In this document: one piece after another, positions 1-11,189 of the stretch
Layout: the number at the start of each line of letters is the position of its first letter
Numbering within the stretch: the stretch's first letter is position 1
From: Basidiobolus meristosporus CBS 931.73
Lineage: Eukaryota > Basidiobolomycota > Basidiobolomycetes > Basidiobolales > Basidiobolaceae
NCBI GenBank assembly: GCA_002104905.1
Contig: MCFE01000034.1
Span: 62,001-126,000 of the forward strand
DNA: 64,000 nt
Direction of reading: 5' to 3'
Made by a program: the position numbers and the translations under genes
The notes under the pieces: model-generated
The model's database searches: none
What the model was told of the DNA's origin: nothing
Seen by the model: the letters and a program-made list of their open reading frames with translations, nothing else

Positions 1-9
1 ATTTGCTTT

Positions 10-357
10 TGTTGTAAGAGTCTTGGAGATATTGGAAGTGATTTGGAGAACAAGTGGATTATGTGGTTTTCACTTAATTATTTAATGAATGTAAAAGTAG
101 TATTTATACTTTTACCTGGTCTTGGCATTACAAACACGTAGAATAGGCTAAGGAAGGTCTCAAGAACATGTGTGCAAAGTTTGGGGCTGTTTGGACAACT
201 TTGAGAATTTTCATGTTCTGGATACCTGGTATTTTGGTGAAATATTCTAAGTAAATCCCAACAAGGAATTTGGTCAGTATTCTCTAGGATTTGAAGTTAA
301 TGATCTAAGTGACTAAGTTATGTGAATATTTAGATGGAAATACAAATTTTTACAACA
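10..357 (-). repeat. Solo LTR of Copia-2
   Basis: This is the reverse complement of the Copia-2 LTR seen at 47235-47583 and 52798-53127. It begins TGTTGTAAGAG and ends TTTTTACAACA on the + strand. It is flanked by a perfect 5-bp target duplication, GCTTT, at 5-9 and 358-362. No internal Copia sequence is attached, so this is a solo LTR left by LTR-LTR recombination. It sits inside a fragment of the Plv-1 accessory gene, which resumes at 363. Confidence 0.92.
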
Positions 358-362
358 GCTTT

Positions 363-547
363 GTCTATCAGTGGGATCTACACTCTGTCTATAACAGGGG
401 ATGCAGAAGCTATGGCAGATATATTGCTTTTCATCACAAGCTCATTTACCTCACTAGAGTGTAGCTCAACTGGCTCTGCTGCCAACTCTTGAGAAAACAG
501 CTTTTGTCTTGTTGGTAATTTCTCTTGGCTATGATGGGATTCACCCT
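363..547 (-). pseudogene. Plv-1 accessory-gene fragment (internal part)
   Basis: This stretch is similar to 34919-35110 and 43640-43800, which are internal parts of the minus-strand accessory gene of the Plv-1 DNA transposon. Only about 60 codons' worth remains, with no open frame of useful length. The solo LTR at 10-357 split this fragment. It ends where a second Plv-1 terminus begins near 548. No function can be given to the protein. Confidence 0.6.
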
Positions 548-1802
548 CCCTATGCAAAATTATGGTGATGATCCCATCAAAAGGCCTTCACAAATTTAAA
601 GTTCCATGACTAAGAGGTATTGAGCCCATCAGGACCCTGTGTAGAGACTGTCAAAAAATAATTGCACCCCAGATTTTACAAAAAACTTTGTCAAAATTTT
701 CATCACAACAATACAAAAGTGGCTTTCAATTGCCTCTGCAAATTTTCTCACTTTCTGATCCTGGACAGTAAATCACCTGCTACATTTATGTGCATTGATT
801 GGCTATTACCTATTTCTCAAACTCCTTATTTCCTGGCTTAACTGTTCCTCTTACTTTTCATGCATACAAATTGATTTATATGTATTGAGACTTCAGTTGT
901 GTCTCAGTTGTATCAAGCTATGCAAGTCCCTATACCTTACACTAATATTAAGCCCAACCCCACACTTACAAGTAACTCCATTAAAATTCACCACTCAATA
1001 AGTATTTTTACTGCAACACTCTTGCCATGACTTTGGCAGGAACCCTACAGCTTTATGCCACTGTTCATTCACTGGTTCCCATGTGTCCTGGTAATCAGCT
1101 GGTGCTGCAAGGTCTGGCACCTCATCTGCCAGTCTTTGCAATAAATCCTTGAAATATTCAAGGGAGTCTTCTTGAGCACTGCTCTTGGAGAAGTGCTGCA
1201 AACTCTAGGTGTGCCTATTAATGTTCCCAAATTCCATGGAAGGTAATTTGATAACCTTTTGAGGCCTTGATGTTGCTAGATGGAGGCTGTGGTAGACAAG
1301 TTGCCTTTCTCCGCAAACACACCTACCTCACTGAAGTGCAGCTCAACTAGCTGCACTTCCAGCTGTTGTGAAAATAGCAGTTTTTTTTGTAGGTATTCTT
1401 CTTGGCAATGATGAAATTCAGTTTGTTCCAGGCTAACAGTGTCAATTGGCAAGAGCTGCAGCTGCTTTCTCCCACATCCCTGACTCTGGCTTAGGTATAC
1501 TTTTTTCCATTTATCTTTTCCTTCAGCAATGCCAGGTCTTTCACTGCCACTTTGTGTGAGTGCTTCCTGTATTGAACAACATTTACTCCTTGATAAATGC
1601 TGCTCTGAGGCATCTGTTGTGGCCTGCTTGTCCCTTGCTGGCACTCTGCAGGCAACCTGATGCTTCTGTACTGCTAGTTTTGAGCTCTCAGCCTATGCTA
1701 TGATGGGCTCCTGAGGTAGCTGCTGGCTCTTATAACTGCCAGGTACTTCACTGCTACTTTAACTGAGTGCTTCTTGAGTGGAACTATGTTTCTTCCTTGA
1801 TA
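548..1802. mobile_element. Plv-1 DNA transposon, accessory-gene end
   Basis: This is the terminal segment of a Tnp2-type (Plavaka/CACTA-like) transposon. The outer end reads CCCTATGCAAAATTATGG followed by GATGATCCCATC. The same terminus recurs at 34177 and 42886. About 450 bp of non-coding terminal sequence precedes the C-terminal part of the accessory gene, which is read on the minus strand. The copy is cut at 1802 by the opposite terminus of another Plv-1 copy. Confidence 0.65.
995..1660 (-). pseudogene. Plv-1 accessory protein, C-terminal remnant
   Basis: Minus-strand frames at 1276-1644 and 995-1201 encode pieces matching the products at 43284-43853 and 34668-34886. Shared stretches include DLLQRLADEVPDLA and LPIDTVSLEQTEFHH. 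The protein matches no domain I recognise. It is Gln-, Ser- and Glu-rich, and the end looks helical. In the element it lies next to a terminus and is read toward it, opposite to the transposase. This copy is broken by frame changes and lacks the N-terminal half. Confidence 0.6.
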
Positions 1803-3665
1803 ACCCTATGAAAAGTAATGTGGTCCCAAGGGGGATACAATCCAGATCAGCTGTCAAGATCCTGTGAGAATACAGCTATAATACCAGCAGCTTGGAATTA
1901 ATAAGTCTAATGACCATCTACACTATCTTATTGTGGGATCACATCAGCATTTGGTTAATTTTACAGCCAAATAAAATTAAAAAACATAAAGGTGTTTGTA
2001 CGGTGTTTTGCCAAGAGTAAGTAACTATAACCAGCCAGTACATTCAATTGCCTTAAATGGCAAAAAACTTGACAGTGTTTTGATGGCCTCATTGCAAGCC
2101 TTTGATGGCACTATTGTGGCAGTACTGCAACCTACAGCTAGTTCTGTATAGTGCTACCATACCAATTTACCAAATGGTATTTCCTTTTTCTACCTGCTCT
2201 TGCGCAATTCATATATTCCACCGTATAATCACCCCCCTTTAGTTGCTTACCCACTACTATCTTGGGTATTCCATATATAGTTTAAATCAATAAATACTAT
2301 GGCCTCCTGCTTATTAACCTCTACAAACACACACACCTGGTACAATTGACATACTTCTATCACCTCAACTTTACAGCTTTTTAGTGTGATACTTGTATAC
2401 TTGCCATATACCTTGTATTGCTGGTAACATATACATCTTGCAAATATGTGCTTGGTTGCTGCCACTCCTGCTATGAGTACCTCCTGAGCATCTGCACAGA
2501 ACCTTTTGGTGCTTGGCCAATATTCTTCTTCTCCCTGCTGGATTCTGGTCCCTCTTATAGGCATGCTCAGGCTCTTGCTTGTGTGAATTCCATATTGAAT
2601 GGTATAGAAATTGGCTTGTGACCAAGAGAAACCCAGCATGCTCTAGTGGAGTTTTCTTAATAAAAATCAGTTGCTTGTTGCACCCAACCCAACTTTGCAT
2701 TACTTAACTGATTACCCATGTGTTGGGGCTGCTTAGCTTCTTAATGCCATAGGCATAGGTGTCTCCATGCTCACATTTGTCCTGAATATTTTCCAACTCT
2801 TCCTGGCTGGCCTCCATGTGCCAGCTTTTAATATCTATGATGGGCTTGGAGGCAATATTCTTAATGAGATTGGTATATGGTAATACCTGCAACTTGACTT
2901 GTCTTCCTATCTCCCCTCATATCCACTCCATAGTCAACTCCCAAAAGGTGAGCAAGGCCCAGTATTCTCAACACACCAAGCAAGATTATTAGAAAATGGA
3001 TACAGTAAAAGCAGAGATCTATGTGTTCAGCTCTATGTTTGTAGTATAACCACTCAAATCCCATTGCAAACTCTTTGCATAAAAGCTGAAGATACATCAA
3101 GTTAGCACTGGAGATCCACTTCTGGATAAATATTCCAACAATGCCCACATATGGTTCCCAATGCTTCCTATGTACTCTTGGTAGGAATGGCTTCAGAACA
3201 CCACTTGAATAAATACATATCCAGTTCATCTAGTCCTTGCATTTGTATTGTTGCATATGCCTAGGAATATTGATTGGAGCCTGTGGGAAGTACTTAGGGT
3301 AGCAGATACTCTATAATATTTTGTCAATTCTTTCAAATTTCTCCAGTATCTGAAAGGGCTCATTTAGCTTGCAATACCCCATGTACAATTTGGTCATTAG
3401 TGTTGAAAAGCAAATGCATTGCTTCCAATGGAAAGCTTTTGCTCCAACAGATACCCTCTGTCTTAAGTATCTCCAGTTTCCAATTAACTCCACATTCTGG
3501 CCAGCAGCTTATAGCTTGCCAACTTTGCTGCAATTGCATGCTGACTTCTGTATATTCTCTCTGCAGAAAGATGAAGTTCTTAGTGTTGGAGTGAGAATGG
3601 TATGGATAGTGGCATGGCTTGATCATGAGTCACAGGTCCAGGCACAGGTATTAGCCTAATACAGA
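1803..3665 (-). mobile_element. Plv-1 DNA transposon, transposase end
   Basis: The segment starts with the other Plv-1 terminus (ACCCTATGAAAAGTAATG, then GGTCCC). This resembles the accessory-side terminus and so defines a short terminal inverted repeat. About 260-430 bp of terminal sequence follow, then the 3' two thirds of a Tnp2 transposase gene read on the minus strand. Similar decayed pieces lie at 11190-12210 and 17565-18540. The unit is truncated near 3665 against Gypsy-2 sequence. Confidence 0.65.
2240..3660 (-). pseudogene. Tnp2-type transposase, middle to C-terminal part (decayed)
   Basis: Minus-strand frames carry hallmarks of the Tnp2 family, the fungal Plavaka/EnSpm transposases. 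The stretch SFPLEAMHLLF near 3400-3435 resembles the family block around SFPxDIMHLxFEN. Near 3000-3080, FEWLYYKHRAEHIDLCFYC followed by IHFLIILL resembles the family YExxYYxxxxxRLxxC..IHxLLH segment. The end, near 2280-2400, has VEVIEVCQLYQVCVFVEVNK. The frames are interrupted by many stops and shifts. The N-terminal third is absent here; its counterpart is at 45510-46730. The family assignment is by remembered motif pattern, not alignment. Confidence 0.55.
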
Positions 3666-3689
3666 AGTTCCAACATGTAGCATTCCTAC

Positions 3690-3855
3690 ATAGAGTGAGA
3701 GATGACTTATGTAATAAATAAGCAGGTATTATGGTTAGCTGCCTTTTGTGATAGTACAGATCTGATAGGACAAAAGGGATTTAACTAAAATAGGGGTAGT
3801 AGAAAAAAAGGGAAGTAGAAAATATGGGAATGGGCACAACTGTCAGGAGGTGTCA
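3690..3855 (-). repeat. Gypsy-2 LTR fragment, inverted
   Basis: About 160 bp here match the reverse complement of 10385-10545, the start of the presumed Gypsy-2 LTR. A shared run is GAATGGG then CACAACTG/CCTC on the two strands. It lies immediately before a plus-strand Gypsy-2 reverse-transcriptase fragment but in the opposite orientation, so it is a rearranged piece and not the proper 5' LTR. Confidence 0.55.
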
Positions 3856-3861
3856 CTGCAA

Positions 3862-4700
3862 CCTTACTACAATGTCAGTTGAAGAACCTATCAAGATTCA
3901 TAGAGTGCCCCACACACCCTGGTCATATAAACCTTACCCACTTCCCAGAGGACTCCAAGCTGATGTGCCTGACCTACTTAAGTAGATTGAAGCAGGTATC
4001 CTAGAGCCTTGCCATGGACCTTATGCTAACAGATAGTTTGTGACCAAGAAGAAGAATGGAGCACTCTGGCTCATACAGGACATGCAACCTGCAAATGCTG
4101 TCACTATCAGAGAGGCTGCAGTACATCCTCCTATTGATGACTGTGCACAAAGCTTTAGTGGCCACTTCATCTACTCAGCATATGAACAGATTCTCCTATA
4201 TGAAACATCAAGAGATATGTCGGCACTCCAGATACCATTTGGGCTGTTAAGGATGACAATACTTAGCCAAGGTGCTACAAACTCTGTGGCTCAGTGTCAG
4301 AGATGCATAGTGAATGTACTCCAGCTGTCTATACATGCAAAACATGCTGTCTTTGATGATGATATAGGCATCAGAGGACCACAGCTTCAGGACACTGCTG
4401 AGGTGAAGCCTGGAGTTAGAAAGTTTGTCTATGATCAAATATTGAACAAGGATGCTTTATCAGAAGTCATTGAAGAAGCAAGGCTCACCATTGGTGGGGA
4501 GAACAGCAACTTTGCTGTGTCAGAGATATCTATTGTTGGACAAAGATGCCACACTTCTGGTTGCTCACCTGAAGACTCTAATACACAAAAGATATGCAAC
4601 TGGCCCACTCCCACAGGCCTGACCCAAGCTTGTGGCTTTGCAGCAGCATATGGGTTTGTTGGGATCTGAGCACTAAGATTTTCTGAAATTTTGGAGCCAA
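3862..4700 (+). pseudogene. Gypsy-2 reverse transcriptase (broken)
   Basis: The conceptual product follows the order of a Ty3/Gypsy reverse transcriptase of a type common in fungi. VPHTPWSYKPYPLPRGLQ comes first, then IEAGILEPCHGPYANR, VTKKKNGALWLIQDMQP and QGATNSVAQCQ. The catalytic strand reads FDDDIGIRGP. A 209-codon frame is open at 4040-4669 but the 5' part carries stops, for example near 3980 and 4030. The reading breaks off where Copia-1 sequence starts at 4706. It resumes at 8873 in the RNase H/integrase region, so a Copia-1 copy split this element, probably with some loss of sequence. Confidence 0.75.
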
Positions 4701-4705
4701 TTTAC

Positions 4706-5072
4706 CATTGCAATTTAAGAAGTGATTTAAATATAAGGAACTCATCAAGAAGTAGTGATAATAGTTGAACTATAGTTTATTCATAAAGAGGCTCAGTATT
4801 TATACCTTTGTAAAAGAAATACAGCTGTAACACTAAGTAAGGAGTGTTCAACATTCAGGAGCATTCTGTAACAATTTCAGGGTTAGTACACAATGTTTGG
4901 TAAAAAGTGTTAATTTGATCTTGACTATAGGGGAATAATGATAGGATCATAGAGCTGAAGAAGCTGGCAAACCTAGGGCTGTAAATTAGTCCTACAGTGG
5001 CCAAGACTAGTCTAGAATTGTTAAGTAAATTTTTAGCTACAAAATGATACCAAATAGTCCAATATTTCAACA
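4706..5072 (-). repeat. Copia-1 3' LTR
   Basis: The 367-bp LTR matches the copies at 18942-19310, 23629-23997 and 32226-32594. On the minus strand it starts TGTTGAAATATTGGACTA. The outer end has decayed (CATTGCAATTT on the + strand instead of TGTTGCAATTT). The purine-rich tract expected before a 3' LTR lies just inside. Confidence 0.88.
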
Positions 5073-6530
5073 CTCCTGTGGGACTCTCAAAGTGTGGACT
5101 AGCTAGTGGTTTTGTCAATATATCTGCCACCATTTTGTCAGTTGGACAGTAAACTAGCTCTACTAAGTTGTTTTTAAAGCTTCTCTCACAAAGTAGTGTT
5201 GTATATCAATGTGCTTAGTTCTGACATGATTAGCAGGATTCCTGGATAATGAAATACAACTTTGATTATCTTTGTAAATAAATGTTGGCTTATCTGAAAG
5301 AAAGCCTAAGTCTTTGAGTAATTTTTGTAGCCATATAGCCTCCTTAGTTGCTTGACAAGCAGTCATATACTCAGCTTCAGTTTTAGATAAGGCCACAGTT
5401 GGTTGTTTTGTGCAATCCAAGTAAAAGCTGCACTAGCATAAAGAAATAAATACCCAGTAGTAGAGCATCTAGCAATCAGATCCCTACCTCAATCTGAATC
5501 ACTATAATCATCAAATATTTGCCTATAAGATGCTCCAGAGTATTCCAGTACCATATTTATGGTACCTTGTAGATATCTGAAAATCCACTTAACTGCTGCA
5601 ATTTGATCTGATCCATAGTTCTACATGAATTTACTGACTATTCCAGCTGCCACTGCAATATCTGGATGTGTAGACACCATCAAGTACATCAGCCTACCAA
5701 CCATTGATTGATAGGGAAAGTTTTGATCAATATTTGGGCCATTTTCTCTCAAGACTGGCTGAGGTTTGATCACTTTCAGAATGTTGTACATAGGGGTAGC
5801 TGCAGATTTGCAATTTTCCATCTTGAAGTGTCAAAGAATGTACCTGATATACTTAGACCAATTCAGCACAATTTACTGCATAGGCATTTCAAATTTAACT
5901 TCAATTCCAAGAAAATAGCTCAATTTTCCAAGATCTTTCAACTCAAACTTGCTGAAGAGATCTGATTTTGTCTGTTAAGTGCCTCATGGTTACTTCTAGC
6001 TATTATTAGGTCATCCACATAAAGAGCCAGGATGATCATATTCTTTTTGCGCTGTTTCACATTTATAATGTGATCTGCAGTGCTATGATTGAACCCAATC
6101 TCCTCTAGATATGTGTCAATCTTGTTAAACCAATCTGTAGGGTCCTGCCTAAGCCCATACAATAATTTCCTAAGTCTGCACACCTTATGGGGGCCTTTTG
6201 GATTGGTAAAATCTTCTAGTTACTCCATTTTCATAGTTTCTTGCAAATCCCCATTTGGAAAGGCTGTTTTGACATCCATTTGGTGTAGATCTATACTGTA
6301 AACAGCTGCCAGGGCTAGAACTTTCCTAATGTAGTTAAACTTGGCAACCAGAGCCAATGTTTCCTTAAAGTCTTGTCTCTGGATCTGAGAATAGCCATTA
6401 GCCACCAATCTAGCCTTATACTTATCAACAGTATCATTTGAGGTAATCTTGAACTTGTAGATCCATCTGAATTCTATTGGCTCTCTCCCATTTGGCAAAT
6501 CTACCGGTTCCCATATTTTTGCCTCAATCA
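5073..6530 (-). pseudogene. Copia-1 reverse transcriptase and RNase H
   Basis: Read from 6500 downward, frames give a Copia reverse transcriptase. EFRWIYKFKITSND and MDVKTAFPNGDLQE come first, then MCRLRKLLYGLRQ and the catalytic strand ALYVDDLIIA near 6000-6035. RNase H follows at 5163-5420 (ALSKTEAEYMTACQATKEA, FIYKDNQSCISLSRNP, HVRTKHIDIQHYFVREA). The end, MVADILTKPLASPHFES, runs into the LTR. Both Asp residues of YVDD are kept in this copy, unlike the copies at 22480 and 26268. Frames change at least four times. Confidence 0.82.
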
Positions 6531-6539
6531 GTTATTTGT

Positions 6540-8100
6540 ACTCCTTCTGCATGGTTTGTTGCCACATGGTAGCATCCGGACTTTGCATTACCTGTTTCAG
6601 ATTCTGAGATCTGGTACATAATGCAAGATAGGCTTCTTCATGATCATTGGATGTCTGCCACTAGCATCCAGGGGCATTTCTTGTTGTGGTAGATCTCCTT
6701 ACTGGGATAATCTGCTCTGATCTAGAACTGGTAGAGTTATCTTCCATATGTGGCTAAATTAGGTATGTATCTTCATTAGTGTTGCTTGCATCATCCAGCA
6801 GCTGGTCAATGATTTTGGTGGTTTCAGATCTGATTCTCTTCAAATACAATGTCCCTGCTGTGATCAGCTTCTAAATTTTGCCATTATACACTCTATACCC
6901 TTTGGCATCATCACAATACCCAAGAAAGATCCCTTTTCTATTTTTTGGTTCCAGCTTTCAGTGTTTTTTGCCAGGGATGTGATAAAAGAAACCACCAGCA
7001 AAGATCCTGAGGTGCTGAAGGTTTGGTTTTTTGCCTGTATATGCTTCATAGGGTGTAGAGTCACATAGTGCTGTTGTTGGGCATCTATTCTTGATGTATA
7101 CCACAATAGCAACTGAATCAGCTCCAAACTTGTAGTCCATTACCTATCATGTAGCATAGATCTTGTTATTTCCACTATTGTTTTATTTGCACATTTGGCT
7201 ATACCATTTTGCTGTGGAGTATGTGGATCAGTGGTCTGTTGAAGTATACCAATAGATGAACAGTACTTTGCAAACTCCTTTGAGCAGTATTCCACTCCAT
7301 TGTCACTTTAAAGTACCTTCAATTTACATTTGCTTGTGTTTCTGCCAGTTCTTGAAGTGTTTAAACATCTCTGAAGCCTCATCATTTGTTTTGCAGAAGC
7401 TCACCCATGTATATCTTGTCTTATCATCAATGAATGTTATAAAGTATCTCTTGACTCCACAGGACAGTGTTCATGTGGCCCCACAAATGTCTGAGTGTAC
7501 AATAGCCAATATTATGGTGGTGGAGATGCCTCCTCAGATCCCAAAATGTTGCCTAGCTTGTTTGCCATATGAACATTCCTTACAGACACTCAATTTGATT
7601 GGAACTGAGTAATTTATGCCTAAAACAAGCTGATTTTTCACCAATTGACTGATTTTCTGATCCCCAATGTTTCCTATCCTCCTATGCCACAATTCCCAGT
7701 TAGTGTCATCAGTTCCAGCAATGTTGACATACTTAGGTACAATGATCTTGCATTGTAACTTGTAAATTTTATGATCCCTGATTCCCAAAGCTAATTTTGG
7801 TCTATTTTCACTCAATCTTGAGCAGCACAGCTTAGTAAAAACCAATTTCAGTCCCCAAGCAGTTGCTTCACTGACTGAGAGTAGGTTCTTAGCTATTCCA
7901 GGTACATAGATTACGTCAGTCAGTTGTTACTATTGAAGCCCCTGAGATATCACTCATATTTAGTGGTATATACCCACTGGCTTCCAGTGCAGAGTTGTTG
8001 CCCAGATAAGCCTATGGTACATGAATAGTCTTTAGGTGGCTAAACCACTCCTTTATACCACAAATATGCTGTGATGCGCCAGAGCTCATGTACCATTTAT
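6540..8100 (-). pseudogene. Copia-1 integrase region (GAG-pre-integrase and core)
   Basis: A frame at 7534-7845 encodes the pre-integrase zinc-binding segment (ELWHRRIGNIGDQKISQLVK and NVC/SVCKECSYGKQARQHF). Frames at 6864-7140 encode the later integrase core (YIKNRCPTTALCDSTPYEA, TGKKPNLQHLRIFAGG). The catalytic acidic residues lie between these frames in sequence now broken by stops. The linker to the reverse transcriptase (6540-6860) is present but not open. Confidence 0.75.
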
Positions 8101-8130
8101 TACTTTGGTTACTTGCACTCTCTTGTACAG

Positions 8131-8872
8131 TTACAAATAACTGTTCATCAGTGGTTGTATGGTTTGCCGGCTCCAGCTTCTGTTTTTTGTCTGCTTGATT
8201 CTATTTGCATTCTCTAGCCCAGTGTCCTGACTTCTCACAGTAGCTACAGCAACCAGGTTTTCTTTGGTATTTTTGCTTTCCCTTCTTTTCTGTGTACCTT
8301 TCTGAGCTGAATATATCATTGTCTTCAATTTTTTCTGCTTGATCATTATATCTGAGTTCTTCATGGAAAAGTCTTCCTTTGACACTGTCTAAAGTCAAGT
8401 CGTCTTCTCTGCTTTCAAAAGAAAGTATGAGTGGCTCATACTCATCTGGTAGGCTGCAAAGCAGACAGAGTATCTTTTCTTCATCATGTACACCAGCATT
8501 AATACTGTAAAGTTCTTCTGTCAGTGTCCCCATTATGGTAATGAGCTGTAGCATGTTATCAACTGGCTTCTTCCTCATGTTGAAGAACTTTGGCTTTAAA
8601 TAAAGCTTGCTTGATATTGACTTTGCTCTAAAGATCTTCTCTAAGGATTCCCATGCTGCTTTGGCAGCATTTGAGGCATGGATTTGTCCAATAAAGGAAT
8701 ATTGCACATTGATACATATGGCATTAAAGGCCTTTCTCTCCTTCTCTTGAAACTTCTCCACTTCTTCTGCTGTTCCTTTGGGCTCAACTTCTTTTCCTGT
8801 TACTATATTCCAAAGCTTCCTTTCCTCAAGGTGGATCTGCATCTTGATTCTCCAAAGTCTGTAGTTCTTACA
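8131..8872 (-). pseudogene. Copia-1 Gag, N-terminally truncated
   Basis: The 213-codon frame at 8201-8842 is a UBN2-type Copia Gag. It includes RKLWNIVTGKEVEPKGTAEE, then SIGQIHASNAAKAAWESLEK-like helices and SFESREDDLTLDSVKGRLF. The nucleocapsid zinc knuckle reads CCSYCEKSGHWARECK, a CX2CX4HX4C motif. Compared with the copy at 19347, roughly the first 23 residues are missing because the element breaks off at 8872. This is the best preserved Gag frame of the family in the window. Confidence 0.82.
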
Positions 8873-10373
8873 AAGTGTTGTAAAGATGCTGAGGAAGCTG
8901 AAGTCACAGCTCTACATGACACATTCTTTGTTGAGACAGATGCAAGCCACATATAGGGATGATCAATGATCCTGACCTACCTGATGATGCCACCAATTGA
9001 TGAATGGCATTTTGACAATGTGATTGATGCAGACATACAGCAGATAGCCATCAAAGACTAAGAAAGAACTCCCTGGACCCTGATCATTCAGTATCTAAGT
9101 ACAATCAAGAAGCCTAGCTGGATGGAGCCTCATAAGTTCAGAAAACTATAAAGGAGGCTCACCGCTACTATCTCAAGGATGACTTTCTCTTTAAATGTAT
9201 GAAGCCTGGACTTACACCACAAAGAGTAGCCACTACCCCACAAGAGCAACTGAACATCATCATAAGTATCCACCAAGGAGAACCAGGAGTATATTGAGGA
9301 CAAGAAGCCACCTACAATACCACAGCTCAGAGGTACTGTTGGGAAAACATGTACTATGATATCCAACACTTTGTTGAGTCATGTGTAGCCTGCTGGAAGA
9401 AATCTACTAGCATTGTGAAGAACCACCACATCCTATTAAACAATCTGTCTATGGCAAAGGTTGGTATTGACCTTATTCACATGCCAACACCTGGATCAAA
9501 GATGTACTTGATTGTTGCTAGAGATGACCTTAATGGGAAGGCAGAAACTTGAGCCTTGCCCTACAACAAGAATCATACCACATGGAGATTTACACTTGAA
9601 GAAACTATCTACAGACTTGGCTGTATCCAGCAGTTTGTTGCTGACAGAGGAGCAATAACATCCCAGATGATTTGAGAGTTGTGCTCAAGATGCAAGATAT
9701 GCATTGCTTTTACTACAGCTTACCACCCTCAAGCCAATGGAATGGTAGAAAGAGGAAATGGGCAATTAGCAAGTTCACCAGGCAAGAGCTGTAAGGATAA
9801 TACTTCACAATGGCCCCAACAATTATATTTTGCATTTTGAGCAGATAGAATTACTACCAAGAGAACAACTGGAATATCACCATTTAAGCTACAATATGGA
9901 CAAGTCTGTATACCACCAGTTGAGTTAGACACTATAACATGGATCTCATTAGAATGGATAACTAATATGCACTTGGAAGACCTCCTAGCAACTTGTATAC
10001 AGCAACTTGATCACCATTATCTAAATATCCACAGGGCTGTGGAACAACTTAAGGAGATGCAACTGACAAACAAGGCACCCTTTGACAAGTCACACTCAAC
10101 AAGGCCTATATCAATTTCACTAGGAGACTCAGTACCACTCTATGATTCCACCTTGGACAAACAATGGAGTCAGAAGTTTTACAACAAATGGACTGACCCC
10201 TACCTCATTTCTAAGCTGATTGAAAATAGATGTTACTACATATCTGAGCTTGACAACACCAAACTAAGGGCACCAGTTGCAGGTAGCAAACTGTAGTTAC
10301 TGAAGCATAGAAATTTTGCATATCCAGATTAGTTTGCTCTTACCCAAGCTCAAAGCTGAGAAGAGGGTGGATG
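8873..10373 (+). pseudogene. Gypsy-2 RNase H and integrase (broken)
   Basis: The Gypsy-2 reading resumes with the RNase H strand FFVETDASHI (about 8920-8955). The integrase zinc-binding part includes HFVESCVACWKKS near 9370-9405. The core follows, with VGIDLIHMPTPGSKMYLIVARDD (about 9462-9530), FVADRGAITSQM and TAYHPQANGMVERGNGQL (about 9715-9765). The final 109-codon frame, 9967-10296, ends in a GPY/F-like module (QKFYNKWTDPYLISKLIENR). In-frame stops lie at several places, for example after GEPGVY and after AET. The integrase Asp, Asp and Glu positions appear retained (GIDLIHM, ADRGA, MVERGN). Confidence 0.8.
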
Positions 10374-10920
10374 TGGAGGGGTCACAGTGACATCCACTGA
10401 CAGAGGCACCCATTCCCATATTTTTTACTTACTTGTTTCTCTACTACCCTATTTTAGTTTGATCCCATTTGTCTTGTCTGATCATTACTACCACAAAAGC
10501 TGGCTTACCATAATACCAGCTTATTTAATGCATATGTTATTGCCCACTTTACATAAGGTTACTGGATGTAAAAGCCTCTATATTGAGCAAGTGCTGTGCT
10601 AGGACCTACGACACATGATCAAACCAAGTCACCATCCCTACCATTTTCATTCCATGTATGGTATCCATTGTTACACTGGCTTCAGAATACTGGTCCCTGA
10701 TTAGTTAGAAGTGCAGTGCCTCTTAAAACCTTTTGGCATCTACTTAAAACATTCTTAGCTCATTTAGATGTCATCAAGATTTTGATTGATTTATAGAACC
10801 TTGTGGAACACCATGATTAGTAGTCATTTGGCCAGTGAGATAAGTATATAAGTGATGCAATCTGTCAACAATAAATCATCATCCATTCTATCAATATAGC
10901 TTCTTGTTGACCAGTGTGAT
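10374..10920 (+). repeat. Gypsy-2 3' LTR (limits approximate)
   Basis: The sequence follows a purine-rich tract (GAGAAGAGGGTGGA) just after the Gypsy-2 coding end. It begins TGTGGAGGGGTCACAGTGAC. A TATA-like AGTATATAAGTG lies at about 10841-10853 and AATAAA at 10870, as expected for an LTR promoter and polyadenylation signal. The right end (about GTGTGATCA, 10920) is a guess because no second full LTR copy is present to compare. A 160-bp piece recurs inverted at 3690-3855. Confidence 0.5.
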
Positions 10921-11189
10921 CACTGCTACCTGCTGCTACCACAATTTTCAATCCCAGACCACAGGACACTCCCAGGAAACATTTCTGGCAGCCAACTGAC
11001 CTTGGAGGCACTACTTGTGAGCAATACTGAGAGTAGGTATCTTTTGTTCCATTTGATACTTTCTCAAGACTGGTCTTGTACTGGCAGTGATGCTTTTCTG
11101 TCTTTGTAACTATTGGCCACAGCTGCATTGTTATCAAGTCCCTGCTGGTTGAGTTTGCAGTGATTTTGACTTTGGAGGCTTTAGTACAA
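10921..11189. other. Unassigned TE-derived stretch
   Basis: I recognise no coding or repeat signature here. It lies between the presumed Gypsy-2 LTR and a Plv-1 transposase fragment. It shares the low CpG composition of its neighbours, so it is probably decayed transposon sequence. A 90-codon minus-strand frame at 10865-11137 has no recognisable content. Confidence 0.3.

Larger units (their letters stand above)
4706..8872 (-). mobile_element. Copia-1 retrotransposon, 5'-truncated copy
   Basis: A minus-strand Ty1/Copia element contains the 3' LTR (4706-5072), RNase H and reverse transcriptase (about 5073-6530), integrase and protease-adjacent region (about 6540-8000) and Gag (8131-8872). It is cut inside the first codons of Gag and has no 5' LTR. 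It interrupts Gypsy-2, which continues at 8873. The gene order Gag-PR-IN-RT-RH identifies the superfamily. Reading frames are interrupted by several stops, so the copy is dead. Confidence 0.85.

Noticed and set aside
2240-3660. hAT, KDZ or Crypton origin of the minus-strand protein pieces
   Set aside because: The SFPLEAMHLLF and YYKHRAEHIDLC...IHFLI blocks fit the Tnp2 family better, and the pieces are linked to a Plv-1 terminus. I see no BED finger, hAT dimerisation motif or tyrosine recombinase residues.
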